64,000 bases of DNA, taken from the NCBI GenBank assembly GCA_050955105.1, contig JBPBQZ010000014.1, positions 1 through 64,000 on the forward strand, read 5' to 3'. Source of the stretch: JBPBQZ01 sp050955105. Its GTDB lineage: Bacteria > Pseudomonadota > Gammaproteobacteria > Burkholderiales > Burkholderiaceae. Within the stretch, counting starts at the first letter, position 1, and each line of letters opens with the position of its first letter. Below the pieces are notes generated by a model, which saw nothing but the letters and a program-made list of their open reading frames with translations, made no database searches and was not told the DNA's origin. The position numbers and the translations under genes are program-made. This document shows, one piece after another, positions 18,845-26,104 of the stretch.

Positions 18845-19024
18845 TGCTTCGTCTGCCCCGTCCCGCCGCGGCCGCCGTTGCCAGTTTGTGGCAGGTGCCT
18901 TGCACGGCGATCCTATGATGATCCAAGCCGAATATTACCAATCCGCCTGCTACGCACAGCGCGTGGCGCTGGCAGACCGAGCCGTGGCCTGATTCAAGGC
19001 TTGTCGGACAGCCGATAGCCGATG

Positions 19025-19059
19025 TGAAAACGGCTTTCCGATTTCAAGCGGAAAGCCGT
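19025..19059 (-). terminator. Rho-independent terminator of the tRNA-Ile2 unit
   Basis: Perfect 11-bp stem ACGGCTTTCCG/CGGAAAGCCGT with an 8-nt loop, ending in TTTT on the minus strand, 9 bp after the tRNA 3' end. Confidence 0.85.
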
Positions 19060-19067
19060 AATGAGGG

Positions 19068-19393
19068 TGGGCCGTGCTGGGCTCGAACCAGCGACCAAAG
19101 GATTATGCATCCCACTTCGGCTTTCGCCGCCCGTTTCCGGTTCGTGGGCTGGACTCTGTCTTGCCTTTCGGCCTTCCCGTCGAGTCTCTACACGTTCTCC
19201 ATCAGGAGCTTCGCTCGGCGTTGGCGTGGCGGCATTGCCGCGGTAGCGTTCACCGACTTTGAGAAGTTCTACGTCGAAGCAGAGCAAACTTACCTCGCGC
19301 AACCCGCTCGAAAGCAGCCATGCGTTGGATACCTTCCCAACGTTTAGGCGCTTTCTTCGAGTCCTCTGCTCTAACCAACTGAGCTAACGGCCC
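19068..19393 (-). tRNA. tRNA-Ile2 (anticodon CAU) gene split by a group I intron
   Basis: The two ends form a full cloverleaf when joined. The 5' exon is 19393-19360 (34 nt) and the 3' exon is 19107-19068 (40 nt), giving a 74-nt tRNA. The acceptor stem GGGCCGU/ACGGCCC pairs perfectly, the D-stem is GCUC/GAGC, the anticodon stem is GAGGA/UCCUU with loop CU-CAU-AA, and the T-stem is GCUGG/CCAGC with loop UUCGAGC. The discriminator is A and CCA is not encoded. Overall similarity to known tRNA-Ile2, whose C34 becomes lysidine by TilS, favours Ile(AUA) over Met. The gene lies between the rpoD terminator and its own terminator. Confidence 0.9.
19108..19359 (-). ncRNA. Group I self-splicing intron in the tRNA-Ile2 anticodon loop
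   Basis: A 252-nt insert between U33 and C34. The 5' exon ends in U and the insert ends in G, as group I splicing requires. With intron numbering from 19359, a core can be drawn: P2 hairpin 18-23/32-37; P3 CUUCUC (94-99)/GGGAAG (182-187); J3/4 AAA; P4 UCGGUG (104-109)/CGCCGA (140-145); P5 hairpin GCGGC-AAU-GCCGC; P6 GAGC-GAA-GCUC; P7 GACUC (174-178)/GAGUC (204-208); P8 GCC-GAAA-GGC (188-197); P9 stem CCAC/GUGG enclosing two more GAAA-capped hairpins. The GUGUAGAGACU..GACGG segment closely resembles the Azoarcus tRNA-Ile intron. No endonuclease frame is present. P1 could not be fixed. Confidence 0.88.
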
Positions 19394-19448
19394 GCAGCCG
19401 CGCATTCTCGCACGCGGCGCCAACTCGCGTAAAGGCGCATGGCGCCAT

Positions 19449-19480
19449 AAAAAAACCGCCGCGGGATCAGCGCGGCGGCT
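19449..19480 (-). terminator. Rho-independent terminator of rpoD
   Basis: Stem CCGCCGCG/CGCGGCGG (19456-19463 with 19471-19478) and a run of seven T on the minus strand, 34 bp after the rpoD stop. It separates rpoD from the downstream tRNA gene. Confidence 0.85.
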
Positions 19481-19513
19481 TTCGAACGATGCATACCGCC
19501 ATCGCAAAGTACC

Positions 19514-22018
19514 TTAATTGCCTTCGAGGAAGGACTTCAGCTTGTCGGAACGGCTCGGGTGACGCAGCTTGCGCAGGGCCTTGGCCTCGATCTGACGAAT
19601 CCGCTCGCGCGTAACGTCAAACTGCTTGCCCACTTCCTCGAGCGTGTGATCGGTGCTCATCTCGATCCCAAAACGCATCCGCAATACCTTGGCTTCGCGC
19701 GGCGTTAGCGAGTCGAGCACGTCCTTGACCACGTCGCGCATGCTCGCATGCAGCGCGGCATCCGAAGGCGCGACCGTGTTCAGATCTTCGATGAAGTCGC
19801 CCAGATGTGAATCGTCGTCGTCACCGATCGGCGTTTCCATCGAGATCGGCTCTTTCGCGATCTTCATGATCTTGCGGACCTTGTCTTCCGGCATCTCCAT
19901 CTTTTCTGCCAAAGTCGCCGGATCCGGCTCGAGACCGGTTTCCTGCAAGATCTGACGCGAGATACGGTTCATCTTGTTGATCGTTTCGATCATGTGAACC
20001 GGAATCCGGATGGTGCGTGCCTGGTCGGCAATCGAACGCGTAATGGCCTGACGAATCCACCAGGTCGCATAGGTCGAGAATTTATAGCCGCGACGATATT
20101 CAAATTTGTCGACGGCCTTCATCAAACCGATATTGCCTTCCTGAATCAGGTCGAGGAACTGCAGCCCCCGGTTCGTATACTTCTTGGCAATCGAGATCAC
20201 CAGGCGCAGATTCGCCTCGGTCATTTCGCGCTTGGCCTGGCGTGCGCGCAGTTCGCCAGCCGCCATCTGGCGATTGGTTTCCTTCAGATCGGGCAGCGGC
20301 AACACCACGCGCGCCTGCAAGTCGATGAGCTTTTGCTGCTGCTCACGGATCGCCGGCACATTGCGCTCGAGCACGGTGCTGTAGCTGTGCTTTTCGCCAA
20401 CCACGTCGGCAACCCAGCTGAGGTTCACTTCGTTGCCCGGAAAGCGCGCAATGAATTCGCTACGCGGCATGCCGCACTTGTCGACCATCGTATGCAGAAT
20501 TTGCCGCTCGACGCCGCGCACTTCGTCGACCTGACCGCGCAAGGTATCGCACAGGCGCTCGACGGTGCGAGCAGTGAAGCGAATCGTCATCAATTCGTTT
20601 TGAATCGATTCCTGTGCCTTCAGATAGGCTTTCGACTTGTAGCCTTCCTTTTCATAGGCAAGCCGCATCTGATCGAACAGTTCACTGATGTTCGTGAACT
20701 TTTCGAGGGAGCTACGCCGCAGATGCTCGAGTTGCGCGGCATTCGCCGTCGCTGCCGCGTTGGCGGTGGCTTCCTCGCTGTCGTCTTCCTCGCCCTCGCC
20801 GATACCGTCGTCGGCCTCTTCGATTTCTTCGGCGGCAGTCGCCGAGAAACCGTCGATATCTTCGGCATTTTCATCGAGCAGGCCGTCGACCAGCTCGTCG
20901 ATGCGGATCTCTTCGTTAGCCACGCGTTCGGCCATGCCGAGAATGTCGGCGATGGTCGTCGGGCACGCGGAAATCGCCTGCACCATATGCTTGAGGCCAT
21001 CTTCGATGCGCTTGGCAATCTCGATTTCGCCTTCACGCGTCAACAGTTCAACGGTGCCCATCTCGCGCATATACATGCGCACGGGATCGGTGGTGCGGCC
21101 AAATTCCGAATCGACGGTCGACAGCGCGACTTCGGCCTCTTCCTCCACTTCCTCGTCGGAGGTGGCAGCCGGCGCGTTGTCGTTCAAAAGCAGCGTCTCG
21201 GCATCGGGCGCCTGCTCGTAGACCGCCACGCCCATGTCATTAAAGGTGCTGACGATGCTTTCGATTGCCTCGGGCTCGACCAGATCGTCGGGCATGTGAT
21301 CGTTGATCTCGGCATGGGTCAGGAAACCGCGTTCCTTCCCGAGCTTGATCAACGCACGCAGCTTGGAACGCCGTTCCTCGAGTTCCTCGGCGGTGCCGGG
21401 CTGGTGAGAAGCGAAGGCATCCTTCAGCAACGCCTTTTCCTTGGCGCGACGATCACGCGCCTTCAGCTTCTCCACCTTGACCGGTTCAGCCGGCGGAGGT
21501 GTCACTTCTTCGATGGAAACTTCGTTCAACGGTTTTTTCATGGGGTTCGCCAAAGCGACTGTTTCACTGTCAATTTCGCTTGGCGCGAGATCGACGGAGG
21601 ACGAGTCGGGGGATTCCTGATCGGCGCGGGCAGCGGATCGCCGCGCAGCGCTTGCCTGCTTGCCTTCCTTGTCTGAAGAACGTTCAGCCTCGACCGGTAT
21701 TTGCTTGCGCCGGCCCGGTGCACGTTCGAGGGCGGCATCGGTTGCCGCTGCGGGCTCTTCGGCCTGCTCGCTTTTTCGGGCAGCGGCAGGCGAATGCCCT
21801 TTGCCCGGCGCTGTCGCGCTTTTTCCGGCATCATGATTGGGTTTCCGAGGCGGCTTTGCAAGCGGGGCCACAATCGGCGGGGTACTTGAAGCCGCTGCGC
21901 GCCGGACCGGTTTTGCAACCGCCGTCGCCGCGGCTTTCAAGGCCACTTTCGTTTGGCTGCCGGCCGTCTGGGTCGCTGCCGGCTTCGTGCCCGATCTTCC
22001 GCTCGGAATCTTTGCCAT
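19514..22018 (-). CDS. rpoD: RNA polymerase primary sigma factor (sigma-70)
   Basis: The housekeeping sigma factor, 834 residues against 613 in E. coli. The extra length is mainly an N-terminal Lys/Ala/Pro-rich stretch (about residues 1-170) before region 1.1. Conserved parts include the non-conserved acidic linker (EEADDGIGEGEEDDSEE), region 2 (DLIQEGNIGLMKAVDKFEYRRG and TYATWWIRQAI, residues spread over positions about 610-660), region 3, and region 4.2 (EEVGKQFDVTRERIRQIEAKA). It closes the rpsU-yqeY-dnaG-rpoD block, the betaproteobacterial version of the macromolecular synthesis operon, and is followed by a strong terminator and the split tRNA gene. Confidence 0.97.
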   Translation of the reverse strand: MAKIPSGRSGTKPAATQTAGSQTKVALKAAATAVAKPVRRAAASSTPPIVAPLAKPPRKPNHDAGKSATAPGKGHSPAAARKSEQAEEPAAATDAALERAPGRRKQIPVEAERSSDKEGKQASAARRSAARADQESPDSSSVDLAPSEIDSETVALANPMKKPLNEVSIEEVTPPPAEPVKVEKLKARDRRAKEKALLKDAFASHQPGTAEELEERRSKLRALIKLGKERGFLTHAEINDHMPDDLVEPEAIESIVSTFNDMGVAVYEQAPDAETLLLNDNAPAATSDEEVEEEAEVALSTVDSEFGRTTDPVRMYMREMGTVELLTREGEIEIAKRIEDGLKHMVQAISACPTTIADILGMAERVANEEIRIDELVDGLLDENAEDIDGFSATAAEEIEEADDGIGEGEEDDSEEATANAAATANAAQLEHLRRSSLEKFTNISELFDQMRLAYEKEGYKSKAYLKAQESIQNELMTIRFTARTVERLCDTLRGQVDEVRGVERQILHTMVDKCGMPRSEFIARFPGNEVNLSWVADVVGEKHSYSTVLERNVPAIREQQQKLIDLQARVVLPLPDLKETNRQMAAGELRARQAKREMTEANLRLVISIAKKYTNRGLQFLDLIQEGNIGLMKAVDKFEYRRGYKFSTYATWWIRQAITRSIADQARTIRIPVHMIETINKMNRISRQILQETGLEPDPATLAEKMEMPEDKVRKIMKIAKEPISMETPIGDDDDSHLGDFIEDLNTVAPSDAALHASMRDVVKDVLDSLTPREAKVLRMRFGIEMSTDHTLEEVGKQFDVTRERIRQIEAKALRKLRHPSRSDKLKSFLEGN

Positions 22019-22080
22019 CCCAATCTCGCTTTTCGGATACCCGAAAACACCTGCCGAAAACCCTCAATTATAGCACCGGC

Positions 22081-23955
22081 TCAGGAAGCGTCAGCCGAAA
22101 ACAGACGCTTCTTGAGTTCCGCCGTTTGCCGCGACAGCGACATGAATTCAGCGGTTTCCTCGGTACTGAGGGCAGGTGATCTCGCCAGTTCGTCAAGACG
22201 CGCACACCAGGCGTCGTACCGCACGCGCGCCACCGTTGCTTCCACTTCGTCGAGCGCAATGCGTTCGGCCTCGGTGCGGCGCGCGTCGTCGGGTGCGCCA
22301 TCCGGACCGGCATGCATCAGGTCTCGAACATTTTCATCATAAAACAGTATTTCGCGGAAGATTTCCTCGTAAATAGCTGCGTGCGGGCCGTTTCGCAGTA
22401 CGTCTGACAGCAGCCGGAACTCCGCGGCCTCGCCCAACGCGCGGGCGTGCGTGAAAACGTCGTCGAACAATTCGCCATGTCGGGCAAGCCGTATCAGATC
22501 GTCGGCGGACGTCAATTCCAGGTGCCCAGCCACCCGCGGAAACATGATGAGCGTGCGCAAAGCCTTGCGTTCCGCCCCGGTTACCGCGCGCCGCGCCGTA
22601 ACCGGCGGCGGCCGGCGCATGCCGCCACGTTGTTCCGCCTCTCCCACCCCGCAAAGCTGCGTGACTTCCGCGCTCGACATGCCCGTGCGTTCACCCAGCG
22701 CCGCGATGATCTGCGCGCGCAAGGCATTGGCCGGCAGCGCGCCCAGCAAAGGCTTGGCGTCGAACATCGCTTTCGCACGCCCTTCCGGCGTACCCATCTC
22801 ATTACCGGCAAGAATCTCATTCAGCAAAAACTGCGACAAGGGCAGTGCGCGCTTGATCTCGGCTTCGAACGCCTCGGCGCCCTCACTGCGCAAAAAACTA
22901 TCCGGGTCATGCTCGGCGGGCAGGAACAGGAAACGGATTTCACGGTTGTCCGCGGCGTGCGGCAGGGCCGCCTCCAACGCACGCCGCGCCGCGCGCCGCC
23001 CGGCGGCATCACCATCGAAGCTGAACACGACCCGATCGGTCTGACGCAGTAATTTTTGCACGTGCATCGGTGTACATGCCGTACCAAGCGTCGCGACTGC
23101 GTTTCCGAAGCCTAGCTGCGCCAGCGCCACCACGTCCATATACCCTTCGGTTACCAGCGCGAAGCCCTTTTCGCGGATTATGGCTCGCGCTTCAAAAAGT
23201 CCATAAAGTTCGCTGCCTTTGCTAAATAGCGGCGTCTCCGGCGAATTCAAGTATTTGGGCTCGCCGCTATCGATGATGCGGGCACCGAAAGCGATCACCT
23301 GACCGCGCGCATTGCGGATCGGAAACATGATGCGGTCGCGGAAGCGGTCATAACGCCGCCGCTCGCCGTCCGCACCGGTTTTCTCGCTGTCGATCACCAG
23401 GCCGGCTTCCAGCAGCGCCGGTGCCCGGTAGTCGTCGAAGGCCGCGGCCAGATTCTGCCAATCGGGCGGCGCATAGCCAATCAGGAAACGTGCGGCGATT
23501 TCACCCGTCAGCCCGCGCTGTTTCAAGTAGTCGATCGGCCGCGCCGCGCCGCGCAGTTGCCGGCGGTAATAATCGCAGGCCAGCTGCATCGTGTCGCCGG
23601 TGCTGCGTTCGGCGCGCTGTCGCAGCGCGCCCTGATCGCCTTGGCCCTGGCCGTTCTGCGAGGGCTCGCGCGGCACCGCCAACCCTACTGACTGCGCCAG
23701 ATTCTCCACCGCCTCAGGAAACGTCAGGCCGCCATGCTCCATCATGAAATTGATGGCCGATCCGTGCGCCCCACAACCGAAGCAGTGATAGAACTGCTTG
23801 GTCGCGCTGACCGTGAAGGATGGATGCTTTTCGCTGTGAAACGGGCAAAGTCCGAGGAAATTCGCACCGCCCTTCTTCAACTGGACATAATTTCCCACCA
23901 CGTCGACGATATCGACGCGATTGAGAAGATCCTGCAAAAAAGCGTGGGGAATCAC
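22081..23955 (-). CDS. dnaG: DNA primase
   Basis: A 624-residue primase that makes RNA primers for lagging-strand synthesis. The N-terminal CHC2 zinc finger is visible (CPFHSEKHPSF and FHCFGCGAHG-type spacing, residues about 37-62). It is followed by the primase core, the TOPRIM domain with VTEGYMDVVAL and FSFDGDAAGRRA, and a C-terminal helicase-interaction domain of about 150 residues. It lies between yqeY (88 bp) and rpoD (62 bp) on the same strand, so it is probably co-transcribed with rpoD. Confidence 0.97.
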   Translation of the reverse strand: MIPHAFLQDLLNRVDIVDVVGNYVQLKKGGANFLGLCPFHSEKHPSFTVSATKQFYHCFGCGAHGSAINFMMEHGGLTFPEAVENLAQSVGLAVPREPSQNGQGQGDQGALRQRAERSTGDTMQLACDYYRRQLRGAARPIDYLKQRGLTGEIAARFLIGYAPPDWQNLAAAFDDYRAPALLEAGLVIDSEKTGADGERRRYDRFRDRIMFPIRNARGQVIAFGARIIDSGEPKYLNSPETPLFSKGSELYGLFEARAIIREKGFALVTEGYMDVVALAQLGFGNAVATLGTACTPMHVQKLLRQTDRVVFSFDGDAAGRRAARRALEAALPHAADNREIRFLFLPAEHDPDSFLRSEGAEAFEAEIKRALPLSQFLLNEILAGNEMGTPEGRAKAMFDAKPLLGALPANALRAQIIAALGERTGMSSAEVTQLCGVGEAEQRGGMRRPPPVTARRAVTGAERKALRTLIMFPRVAGHLELTSADDLIRLARHGELFDDVFTHARALGEAAEFRLLSDVLRNGPHAAIYEEIFREILFYDENVRDLMHAGPDGAPDDARRTEAERIALDEVEATVARVRYDAWCARLDELARSPALSTEETAEFMSLSRQTAELKKRLFSADAS

Positions 23956-24042
23956 CTGCTCATCTCGCGCGAACGATTGTTGAAGCGGGCCGACCCGACC
24001 GGCGTCTTTCCCGAAAAAAGCCTGGCGAAGCGTGTGACAGAA

Positions 24043-24501
24043 CTAGGCGCGTGCCGCCGGCGCCAGCAGCGCCTTCACCTTCGCCGATATCGTCGTCATA
24101 TCGGCTTGTCCGGCCAATTGCGTCTTGAGTACCGCCATCACCTTGCCCATATCCTGCGGACCGGAAGCGCCGACGGACCGCACCGCGTCGGCTACCGCGG
24201 CGTCGATTTCAGCATCGCCCAAACGCGGTGGCAGATACGCATTTAGCACCTCGACCTCGGCGGCTTCACGGGCCGCCATATCCTCGCGGCCGCCGGCCGT
24301 AAATTGTGCGATAGATTCGCGGCGCTGCTTGATCGATTTTTCGACAATGGCCACTACGGCGCTGTCGTCCAGCACGATACGGTCGTCCACTTCGCGCTGC
24401 TTGATCGCCGCCAGCAGCATACGGATGGTACTCAGGCGTTCACTTTCGCGCGCACGCATCGCCACCTTCATGTCTTCAGTGATTCGTTCCTTGAGCGTCA
24501 T
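24043..24501 (-). CDS. yqeY: GatB/YqeY domain protein
   Basis: A 152-residue cytoplasmic helical protein of the YqeY family, related to the tRNA-binding tail of the amidotransferase subunit GatB. Recognisable features are the N-terminal LKERITEDMKVAMRARE segment, the LLAAIKQREVD helix and the MGKVMAVLKTQLAGQAD segment. The exact function is unknown. In many betaproteobacteria it lies between rpsU and dnaG, as here. A terminator-like hairpin and a second 9-bp hairpin separate it from rpsU. Confidence 0.92.
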   Translation of the reverse strand: MTLKERITEDMKVAMRARESERLSTIRMLLAAIKQREVDDRIVLDDSAVVAIVEKSIKQRRESIAQFTAGGREDMAAREAAEVEVLNAYLPPRLGDAEIDAAVADAVRSVGASGPQDMGKVMAVLKTQLAGQADMTTISAKVKALLAPAARA

Positions 24502-24529
24502 CAGGGCAACCGGTCGGTAAGGAGGAGCG

Positions 24530-24554
24530 TTCGCATCGCTGGCTGCGATGCGAA
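24530..24554. repeat. Inverted repeat upstream of yqeY
   Basis: Nine-bp perfect inverted repeat TTCGCATCG/CGATGCGAA with a 7-nt loop in the rpsU-yqeY gap, 29 bp before the yqeY start. It lacks a T-tract, so it is not a typical terminator. It could be an mRNA processing or stability element. A GGAG run lies between it and the yqeY start. Confidence 0.4.
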
Positions 24555-24562
24555 GTCAAACA

Positions 24563-24594
24563 GAAAAACCCGCCTGGAATATACACAAGCGGGT
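24563..24594 (-). terminator. Terminator or attenuator after rpsU
   Basis: Stem ACCCGC/GCGGGT with a long loop followed by TTTTT on the minus strand, about 50 bp after the rpsU stop. It probably limits read-through into yqeY-dnaG-rpoD and lets S21 be made in excess. Confidence 0.65.
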
Positions 24595-24642
24595 CGGATC
24601 CTGCGGCTCGCCGCTATTGCGACAAGCCAAAAACAGAAAAAC

Positions 24643-24855
24643 TCAGTACAGCTTCTTCGGCAGCATTTGGCTGCGCACGCGCTTGTAGTGGCGCTTTTGT
24701 GCCGCCGCTTTCTTACGTTTGCGTTCGGCCGTCGGCTTTTCGTAGAATTCACGCGCACGGAGTTCGGTCAGCAGACCGTTCTTTTCGATCGTGCGCTTGA
24801 AGCGCCGCATCGCTACTTCGAAGGGTTCGTTTTCTTTAACGCGAATGGTCGTCAT
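24643..24855 (-). CDS. rpsU: 30S ribosomal protein S21
   Basis: A 70-residue basic ribosomal protein of the small subunit that helps start translation on natural mRNAs. The family pattern is clear: MTTIRVKENEPFEVAMRRFKR at the N-terminus (shown only to identify the start) and an Arg/Lys-rich helix to the end. It heads the rpsU-yqeY-dnaG-rpoD block and is divergent from tsaD. Confidence 0.96.
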   Translation of the reverse strand: MTTIRVKENEPFEVAMRRFKRTIEKNGLLTELRAREFYEKPTAERKRKKAAAQKRHYKRVRSQMLPKKLY

Positions 24856-24967
24856 GTATTAAGAAGCTTGTGAGAATGTTCAAAGCCGCGATTTGAAGGC
24901 GCCCGCGGAAACCACGGCCCGCGGTTACCTGGGCGGCACCCGCCTTGAGCGGCAGCCGAATTCGCGG

Positions 24968-24973
24968 AGTATA
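24968..24973 (-). promoter_or_regulatory. Candidate -10 box of rpsU
   Basis: On the minus strand this reads TATACT, about 110 bp upstream of rpsU. It faces away from a second TATACT that reads toward tsaD about 30 bp away, so the two promoters would be arranged back to back. No clear -35 is seen. Confidence 0.45.
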
Positions 24974-25003
24974 GCACAGCAGTGCGGCTGTCCGGGGCGC
25001 TGA

Positions 25004-25009
25004 TATACT
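25004..25009 (+). promoter_or_regulatory. Candidate -10 box of tsaD
   Basis: TATACT only 8 bp before the tsaD ATG. Transcription would begin at or within a few bases of the start codon, giving a leaderless or near-leaderless mRNA. There is no Shine-Dalgarno sequence in the short gap. Confidence 0.45.
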
Positions 25010-25017
25010 CGGCCGCT

Positions 25018-26052
25018 ATGATCGTACTTGGCGTCGAAAGCTCCTGCGATGAAACGGGCATCGCTCTCTATGATTCCGAGCGCGGCCTGCTCGCGCACGC
25101 ATTGCACTCGCAGATCGCCATGCACCGCGAATACGGCGGCGTGGTGCCCGAGTTGGCCTCGCGCGACCACATCCGGCGCGCACTGCCTTTGCTGCAGCAG
25201 GTGATGACCGAGGCGCGCATCGCAGCGCCGCGCATCGACGCCATCGCCTATACCGCAGGCCCGGGTCTCGCGGGCGCGCTGCTGGCGGGTGCGTCGATCG
25301 GCAATGGCCTGGCCTTTGCCTGGAACGTTCCGGTCATCGGCATTCATCATCTCGAAGGCCACCTATTGTCGCCGTTGCTTTCGAGCAACGCCCCAACGTT
25401 CCCGTTCGCGGCCTTGCTCGTGTCGGGCGGCCATACGCAACTGATGCGTGTCGACGGCGTGGGCAGCTATACGCTGCTTGGCGAAACCCTCGATGACGCG
25501 GCCGGCGAAGCCTTCGACAAAACCGGCAAATTGCTCGGACTGCCCTATCCGGGCGGTCCTGAAGTATCACGTTTGGCCGAACAAGGCGTGCCTCAGGCGA
25601 TAACCTTGCCGCGCCCGATGCTGCATTCGGGCGACCTCGATTTCAGCTTCAGCGGATTGAAAACCGCGGTGCTCACGCAAGTGCGGCGCGCCGAGGCGGC
25701 GAGCCGTTTCGACGAACGCTTCAAGGCAGATCTAGCGCGTGCTTTCGTCGATGCGGTGGTCGAAGTGCTGGTGGCCAAGGCCCTGGCGGCACTGAAACAA
25801 ACCGGCTTGCGGCGCCTGGTGGTGGCGGGCGGTGTCGGCGCGAATCGCCAATTGCGCCAGTCGCTCGACGCAGCCGCCGAGCGCCGCGGCTTCAGTGTGC
25901 ACTATCCGGAATTGGCACTTTGCACCGACAACGGCGCGATGATCGCGTTGGCGGGCGCTCTGCGGCTGGCGCGCTGGCCCGACCAGGCGCGCACTGAATA
26001 CGGCTTCGGAGTAAGTCCGCGCTGGGAACTGGGACAGCCGCAACCCCAGTAA
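25018..26052 (+). CDS. tsaD: tRNA N6-adenosine threonylcarbamoyltransferase TsaD
   Basis: A 344-residue ASKHA-fold enzyme that, with TsaB and TsaE, transfers threonylcarbamoyl to A37 of ANN-decoding tRNAs. Visible motifs are VLGVESSCDETG at the N-terminus, the metal-binding HHLEGHL (H at about 110-114), LLVSGGHTQL, and LVVAGGVGANRQLR, with CTDNGAMIA near the end. The start at 25018 is fixed by the family N-terminus (MIVLGVE). It is divergent from rpsU and convergent with dxs. Confidence 0.96.
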   Translation: MIVLGVESSCDETGIALYDSERGLLAHALHSQIAMHREYGGVVPELASRDHIRRALPLLQQVMTEARIAAPRIDAIAYTAGPGLAGALLAGASIGNGLAFAWNVPVIGIHHLEGHLLSPLLSSNAPTFPFAALLVSGGHTQLMRVDGVGSYTLLGETLDDAAGEAFDKTGKLLGLPYPGGPEVSRLAEQGVPQAITLPRPMLHSGDLDFSFSGLKTAVLTQVRRAEAASRFDERFKADLARAFVDAVVEVLVAKALAALKQTGLRRLVVAGGVGANRQLRQSLDAAAERRGFSVHYPELALCTDNGAMIALAGALRLARWPDQARTEYGFGVSPRWELGQPQPQ

Positions 26053-26104
26053 CGCTGACTATCCCGGCGGTAACGCCCGGCGCCACCGTGCAGACAATCG
26101 GTGA

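Noticed and set aside
18994..19347. Frames of about 100 codons crossing the tRNA intron on both strands, as a possible homing endonuclease
   Set aside because: No LAGLIDADG, GIY-YIG or HNH motif, no ribosome binding site, and they run into tRNA exon sequence. The intron appears to be endonuclease-free.
19068..19393. Reading the split tRNA as tRNA-Met
   Set aside because: Anticodon CAU fits both, but the body (GGGCCGUUAGCUCAGU start and AGAGGACU/AAUCC arm) resembles known tRNA-Ile2; TilS identity elements should be checked to be certain.
19994..21676. 560-codon plus-strand frame opposite rpoD
   Set aside because: Antisense to a certain essential gene, with no recognisable domain or ribosome binding site.
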